NCBI GenBank assembly: GCA_018064565.1
Contig: JAGHVA010000070.1
Coordinates: 1-11,152 of the forward strand
DNA length: 11,152 nucleotides
Direction: 5' to 3'
Source: Candidatus Colimorpha onthohippi
GTDB lineage: Bacteria > Bacteroidota > Bacteroidia > Bacteroidales > P3
Below, piece by piece: positions 8,021-11,152 of the stretch (positions are counted from its first letter, which is position 1; every line of letters begins with the position of its first letter). A model generated the notes under the pieces. It did no database searches, had not been told where the DNA came from, and saw only the letters and a program-made list of their open reading frames with translations. The position numbers and the translations under genes are program-made.

Positions 8021-9165
8021 GTGAGTGGAAGAAAGTGAAATTAGGGGAGGTAATTACACTCCAAAGAGGTTATGATCTCCCAAAAGCAAAATTTAAGAAT
8101 GGTAATATCCCTGTGATAACATCAACTTCTATCATGGGTTATCATAATGTTGCAAAAGAAAAAGGACCTGGTGTTATAACTGGTCGTTCTGGTACAATTG
8201 GACAAGTACAATACGTAGAATCAGATTATTGGCCACATAATACTTCCTTGTTCGTAAAAGATTTTAAGGGAAATCATCCTAAATTTATTTACTACTTCTT
8301 GAAGGATTTTGACCCTTCAAGAGCAATGACAGGTTCTGCTGTTCCTACACTGAATAGAAATAATTTGGCTATTTTAGATGTAATAATTCCCCCTCTCACC
8401 ACCCAGCACCGCATAGCGACCATCCTCTCTCGTTACGACTCATTGATAGAGAGCTATCAGAAGCAGATAAAGTTATTGGAGGAAGCCGCCCAGCGACTCT
8501 ACAAAGAATGGTTCATCGACCTCCACTTTCCCGGACACGAAAACACCCCCATCATTGATGGCATCCCAGAAGGTTGGGAAAAGAAAAAACTGGGAGAGTT
8601 GTTTTCTTTTGTTAGAGGAAAGTCTTATACATCGAAGGAACTTTCAGACGAAGGAACAATTATGGTAAATCTTAAAAACATTCAAGCTTTTGGAGGTTAT
8701 AAGAGTGATGCCGAAAAGCATTTCCTTGGTTCATTTAAGGAAGATCAAACCTTGGTGAAAGGAAATTTGGTTATGGGTGTTACGGACATGACTCAAGAAA
8801 GACGTTTGGTCGGAAGCGTTGCTCTTATTCCAGATTTTAAGGAACTTGCCACATTTTCCATGGACCTAATCAAACTTGTTTCTTTCAAATTGCCGAATGT
8901 CTATTTGTATTGTGCGATGAGATATGGTGATATAAGCAGACAGATAGCACCTTTAGCAAATGGTGTGAATGTGTTGCATTTGAAGCCAGAAGCCATAAAT
9001 AATATAGAGATGGTTGTTGCAAGTGATTCTGTCATTGAGAAGTTTGTAAGCTACACATCTAAAACAATAGATTGCATCCTCACCCTCCAATCCCAACTCC
9101 GTCTCCTCACCGAAGCCCGCGACCGCTTGCTTCCCAAGCTGATGAGTGGTGAGATAGAAGTATAA
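8017..9165 (+). CDS. hsdS: Type I restriction-modification specificity subunit HsdS
   Basis: DNA sequence-recognition subunit that directs HsdM methylation and HsdR cleavage to a bipartite target. It has the normal two-repeat layout. The first target-recognition domain (residues about 3-124) starts WKKVKLGEVITLQRG. A conserved helical spacer follows (about 125-180, PPLTTQHRIATILSRYDSLI and EEAAQRLYKEWFIDL). The second recognition domain (about 187-345) starts GWEKKKLGELFSFVRGKSY. The distal conserved helix (about 350-382) ends DRLLPKLMSGEIEV. The 382 residues fit the family. The conserved spacers have near 52% GC while the recognition domains have near 33% in sampled lines, the mosaic expected when recognition domains are exchanged by recombination. 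The start codon overlaps the stop of the nuclease gene. No second hsdS fragment, inverted repeat or recombinase lies in the window, so phase variation by inversion is not supported here. The target sequence cannot be read from the protein. Confidence 0.95.
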   Translation: MSEWKKVKLGEVITLQRGYDLPKAKFKNGNIPVITSTSIMGYHNVAKEKGPGVITGRSGTIGQVQYVESDYWPHNTSLFVKDFKGNHPKFIYYFLKDFDPSRAMTGSAVPTLNRNNLAILDVIIPPLTTQHRIATILSRYDSLIESYQKQIKLLEEAAQRLYKEWFIDLHFPGHENTPIIDGIPEGWEKKKLGELFSFVRGKSYTSKELSDEGTIMVNLKNIQAFGGYKSDAEKHFLGSFKEDQTLVKGNLVMGVTDMTQERRLVGSVALIPDFKELATFSMDLIKLVSFKLPNVYLYCAMRYGDISRQIAPLANGVNVLHLKPEAINNIEMVVASDSVIEKFVSYTSKTIDCILTLQSQLRLLTEARDRLLPKLMSGEIEV

Positions 9166-9177
9166 GCAGCCCCTCCT

Positions 9178-10440
9178 ATGACCGAGAAGAAACCGAAATA
9201 CATAGAAGGCGTCGGGTGGCGATACGATACGGGACATAACCAGAAACGCCGCCATAAGAAGCATCGCTACAACGATGTGGGGACGTACCTCGTCACCATC
9301 GTCGTGGAGGGGCGCATGTCTGTATTCGGTAGCATCAGCGGCAGCCCTGCCACGGTGCTTTCGCCGTTAGGCTTAAAGGTGCTGAACGAGGACCTCCCGA
9401 AGATACACGCCATCTACCCAATGGTGGAGGTGTGGAAGCCCATCTGTATTATGCCCGACCACCTCCACCTCATCATCCGCATCAACAGCCCCCTGCCACC
9501 CCAAAAGCACCTTGGCACCATCGTCAGCGCCTTCAAGGGCGGGGTGACTCGCGCATGGCATGCGATGATGAACGACAGGCTGACGCCTGCCGCACAGGGG
9601 CAACGGCTGACACCTGCCGCACAGGGGCAACGGCTGACGCCTGCCGCACAGGGGCAACAGCTGACGCCTGCCGCACAGGGGCAACAGCTGGCGCCTGCCG
9701 CACAGGGACAACGGCTGACGCCTGCCGTACAGGGGCAACGGCTGACGCCCCTCTTTGAAGATAACTATAACGACCGTATCCTCATGTGCGATGGGCAGTT
9801 GAAGAACTGGAAGGCCTACCTCAATGCCAATCCCTATCGTTGGTTTGTGATGCATACGCGCCCCGACCTGATGCAACGATCGCTGTGCGTAGTCATCGGT
9901 GGCATCCGCTATGGCGCCTTCGGCAACTTCATGCTGCTGAGACACCCAGAGAAGGTGCAGGTGTTCTTCCACAGGAAGATGGTGGATGACAGGCTGACGC
10001 CTGCCGCACAGGGGCAAACCAGTGGATGGCGGCCGAAAATCCCCACGGAACAGACGCTGTTCTGGCAGAAAGAGCACGCGCGCCTGATGGAGATAGCCGA
10101 GCAGGGCGATGTGCTCGTAACACCAGGCATCAGCGAATGCGAGAAGCGCATCAAAAACGAATGCATAAGCAACCTCCACCGCCTCATACACATACAGGAC
10201 AAGCCCATCGGCCGATACTGGAAGCCCGAGAAGAGCCGCTTCGAGGCCTGCGCGGCAGGCACGCTACTTATACTCGCCCCATGGGCGGAAGACTTGGAAG
10301 GCGATAGTGACTACGCCCGTTTCCATAACCTCAACACCCTCGCCGCTTCCGTCTGCACCCTCGATGCCGACACCGCGATGCAGGTAACTGGAGGAAGAAA
10401 AACGACAGGCTGGCGCCTGCCGCACAGGGGCAACGGCTGA
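9178..10440 (+). CDS. RAYT-like HUH (Y1/IS200-type) transposase carrying REP-like peptide repeats
   Basis: REP-associated tyrosine transposases are single-copy, usually non-IS relatives of IS200/IS605 TnpA that nick and join single-stranded DNA at REP hairpins. The Y1 domain is visible: RYNDVGTYLVTIVVEGRMSV near residue 38, the HUH motif MPDHLHLII (92-100; His95, His97), and NYNDRIL with the probable catalytic Tyr197, followed by YLNANPYRW. Between His97 and Tyr197 lie six copies of the nonapeptide (R/Q)L(T/A)PA(A/V)QGQ (134-187) plus a partial RLTP, encoded by a 27-bp DNA repeat; another copy is at 272-280. The C-terminal half (about 215-400; GDVLVTPGISECEK, RFEACAAGTLLILAPW) looks like a Rossmann-type domain resembling DprA/SMF-like folds, but this is by eye. 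The last 12 residues and the stop codon come from a further repeat array read in another frame. The start lies 12 bp after hsdS, so it is probably co-transcribed. Sampled GC is about 60%. Whether the enzyme is active is unknown. Confidence 0.82.
   Translation: MTEKKPKYIEGVGWRYDTGHNQKRRHKKHRYNDVGTYLVTIVVEGRMSVFGSISGSPATVLSPLGLKVLNEDLPKIHAIYPMVEVWKPICIMPDHLHLIIRINSPLPPQKHLGTIVSAFKGGVTRAWHAMMNDRLTPAAQGQRLTPAAQGQRLTPAAQGQQLTPAAQGQQLAPAAQGQRLTPAVQGQRLTPLFEDNYNDRILMCDGQLKNWKAYLNANPYRWFVMHTRPDLMQRSLCVVIGGIRYGAFGNFMLLRHPEKVQVFFHRKMVDDRLTPAAQGQTSGWRPKIPTEQTLFWQKEHARLMEIAEQGDVLVTPGISECEKRIKNECISNLHRLIHIQDKPIGRYWKPEKSRFEACAAGTLLILAPWAEDLEGDSDYARFHNLNTLAASVCTLDADTAMQVTGGRKTTGWRLPHRGNG
9577..9749 (+). repeat. 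In-frame tandem array of a 27-bp REP-like unit: six full copies and one partial
   Basis: Full units occupy 9577-9603, 9604-9630, 9631-9657, 9658-9684, 9685-9711 and 9712-9738, followed by an 11-bp partial unit 9739-9749. A typical unit begins cggctgacgcctgccg and ends caggggcaa; the first begins agg. Copies differ by one to a few substitutions and never by an indel, so the frame of the surrounding transposase gene is kept. Each unit can form short hairpins: cggc with gccg, cctg with cagg, and in the first copy caggc with gcctg (9576-9580 and 9585-9589). There are no spacers. Confidence 0.95.
9991..10017 (+). repeat. Single in-frame copy of the 27-bp REP-like unit
   Basis: One complete unit lies inside the part of the transposase gene encoding the C-terminal domain, in the same frame as the main array (residues 272-280, RLTPAAQGQ). 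As in the first unit of the main array, it is preceded by gac and begins agg, giving the head hairpin caggc-tgac-gcctg. It sits between HRKMVDD and TSGWRPK, probably a surface loop. Confidence 0.93.
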
Positions 10441-10488
10441 CGCCTGCCGCACAGGGGCAACGGCTGACGCCTGCCGCACAGGAGGCAA
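10407..10488 (+). repeat. Three-copy REP-like array across the 3' end of the transposase gene
   Basis: Units lie at 10407-10433, 10434-10460 and 10461-10488; the last has one extra base (cacaggaggcaa instead of cacaggggcaa). The first is preceded by cgac and begins agg, like the leaders of the other two clusters. The array is entered in a different frame from the internal array, so it reads GWRLPHRGNG and then TGA at 10438-10440 within the second unit. The rest is intergenic, before hsdR. Confidence 0.93.
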
Positions 10489-10499
10489 AAGCCCCAGTG

Positions 10500-10519
10500 T
10501 CAGTGGCATAAGCCACTGA
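10500..10519. repeat. Perfect 8-bp hairpin between the transposase and hsdR
   Basis: The arms tcagtggc (10500-10507) and gccactga (10512-10519) are exact reverse complements with a 4-nt loop (ataa). The hairpin is followed by a-rich sequence and not by a T-run, so it is not a normal intrinsic terminator on the + strand. It sits 43 bp before the hsdR start. It may act as an mRNA processing or stability element limiting hsdR expression, or be the remnant of a mobile-element end; neither is proven. Confidence 0.65.
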
Positions 10520-10562
10520 AAAAGAACAATAACATCCATAAGATAACAAACAACAAGCAACC

Positions 10563-11152
10563 ATGGCAAAAGACTATAGCGAAGACCTGCTGATACAGAA
10601 ATCGACAGCCGATCTCCTGGAAAATGAGCTCGGCTGGAAGAGTGTGTATGCCTTCGACAGCGAGGTACTTGGCGAACAGGGCACCCTCGGCCGCAAGAGC
10701 CAGCAGGAGGTGGTGCTGACGCGCCATCTGCGTATGGCACTGAAACGCCTCAACCCATGGATGACAGACAAGCAGCTGACAGAGGCCATAGAGCGCCTGA
10801 CGAACTACATGAGCAGCCAGACGCTGATGCAGATAAACGAAGAAAAATACCAGTATCTGCGCGATGGTGTACCAGTAACGCACCTGAAGTCCAACGGCGA
10901 GACAGAACAGGTGCGCGCCCGCGTACTGGACTTTGCCAAGGTAGATAACAACGAGTTTATTGCCGTAAGAGAGCTGTGGATAAAGGGCCCCATCCACCGC
11001 CGTCGGGCCGATGTGGTGTGCTTCGTGAATGGCTTGCCACTCATCTTTATAGAACTGAAGAACCACGACCAAGACATACAGAACGCCTATACCGACAACT
11101 ATCGAGACTACTTGGATACAATACCGCACCTCTTCCACCACAACGCCATGAT
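10563..11152 (+). CDS. hsdR: Type I restriction endonuclease subunit HsdR, N-terminal part (cut by the window edge)
   Basis: Motor and nuclease subunit that joins HsdM/HsdS to make the restriction enzyme, which translocates DNA with ATP and cuts away from the site. The frame opens at the ATG at 10563 (MAKDYSEDLLIQKSTADLLE) and stays open to the right edge, giving 196 complete codons of a protein that normally has 900-1100. The visible part is the N-terminal nuclease domain: RRADVVCFVNGLPLIFIELK, with Asp150, Glu164 and Lys166 forming the PD-(D/E)xK site, and the expected run-up including QINEEKYQYLRDGV and FIAVRELWIKG. The helicase motifs lie outside the window. A 122-bp gap with REP-like repeats and a hairpin separates it from the transposase. 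Its sampled GC of about 60% matches hsdM, consistent with both belonging to the same original operon. Whether the full gene is intact cannot be judged here. Confidence 0.93.
   Translation, partial: MAKDYSEDLLIQKSTADLLENELGWKSVYAFDSEVLGEQGTLGRKSQQEVVLTRHLRMALKRLNPWMTDKQLTEAIERLTNYMSSQTLMQINEEKYQYLRDGVPVTHLKSNGETEQVRARVLDFAKVDNNEFIAVRELWIKGPIHRRRADVVCFVNGLPLIFIELKNHDQDIQNAYTDNYRDYLDTIPHLFHHNAM

Noticed and set aside
8017..9165. Phase-variable hsdS inversion system
   Set aside because: No second hsdS fragment, no long inverted repeats and no tyrosine recombinase gene are in the window; only the compositional mosaic is seen.
9577..9749. CRISPR-like direct repeats
   Set aside because: The 27-bp units are directly adjacent with no spacers, are in frame within a gene, and no cas genes are present.
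9432..9758. Overlapping + frame encoding repeated ADACRTGAT units
   Set aside because: It is the repeat array read in another frame inside the transposase gene, with no separate domain and no clear start signal.
9373..10191. 272-codon minus-strand reading frame over the transposase gene
   Set aside because: It is an antisense shadow kept open by GC-rich codons and by the 27-bp repeat, which lacks stops in that frame; the + strand frame carries the HUH and Tyr motifs.
9178..10488. Complete IS200/IS605 insertion sequence
   Set aside because: No subterminal hairpin ends bounding the gene as a unit were found and no TnpB is present; the tight spacing to hsdS and the REP-like repeats fit a RAYT better.
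10500..10519. Intrinsic terminator before hsdR
   Set aside because: The hairpin is followed by an A-rich stretch and not a T-run on the + strand, and no minus-strand gene needs a terminator here.

Overview
The window looks like a chromosomal piece of a Bacteroidota genome, most likely order Bacteroidales (Prevotella/Bacteroides-like). The grounds are a GLUG-repeat surface-type protein, a protein resembling the type IX secretion periplasmic component PorE, start codons without a recognisable Shine-Dalgarno sequence, and a RAYT-type transposase with the long C-terminal domain that I associate with this group. Every gene lies on the + strand. The assignment rests on family recognition only; no database was searched.

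Left part (1-4911, about 40-45% GC in sampled lines): the 3' portion of a GLUG-repeat protein that runs in from the left edge; a complete ATP-dependent protease Lon with Walker A, Walker B and the Ser723/Lys766 dyad; and an exported beta-propeller plus carboxypeptidase-regulatory-like plus degenerate OmpA-like protein. A 235-bp gap (4912-5146) with a weak terminator-like hairpin and a short tandem repeat separates these housekeeping or envelope genes from the next block.

Right part (5147-11152): a type I restriction-modification operon of unusual make-up: hsdM, then a YhcG/DUF1016 PD-(D/E)xK nuclease, then hsdS, then a RAYT (REP-associated tyrosine transposase, HUH/Y1 family), then hsdR, which runs off the right edge. 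Spacing is very tight (3-bp gap, 4-bp overlap, 12-bp gap) up to the RAYT; about 120 bp of repeats and a hairpin precede hsdR. HsdM and HsdS would form the sequence-specific methyltransferase and HsdR would add ATP-dependent translocation and cleavage. The YhcG nuclease and the RAYT are non-canonical passengers or accessories. GC content jumps along the operon: about 60% in hsdM, RAYT and hsdR, but 33-45% in the nuclease and in the variable halves of hsdS, which suggests modular assembly.

The most striking feature is a 27-bp repeat that occurs in three clusters, all in or next to the RAYT gene: six tandem copies plus a partial one inside the reading frame between the HUH motif and the catalytic tyrosine, one copy inside the C-terminal domain, and three copies at the 3' end, where the repeat read in another frame supplies the last residues and the stop codon. 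All three clusters begin with the same palindromic head. This looks like a REP-like element that has accumulated within the coding sequence of its own likely mobilising enzyme.
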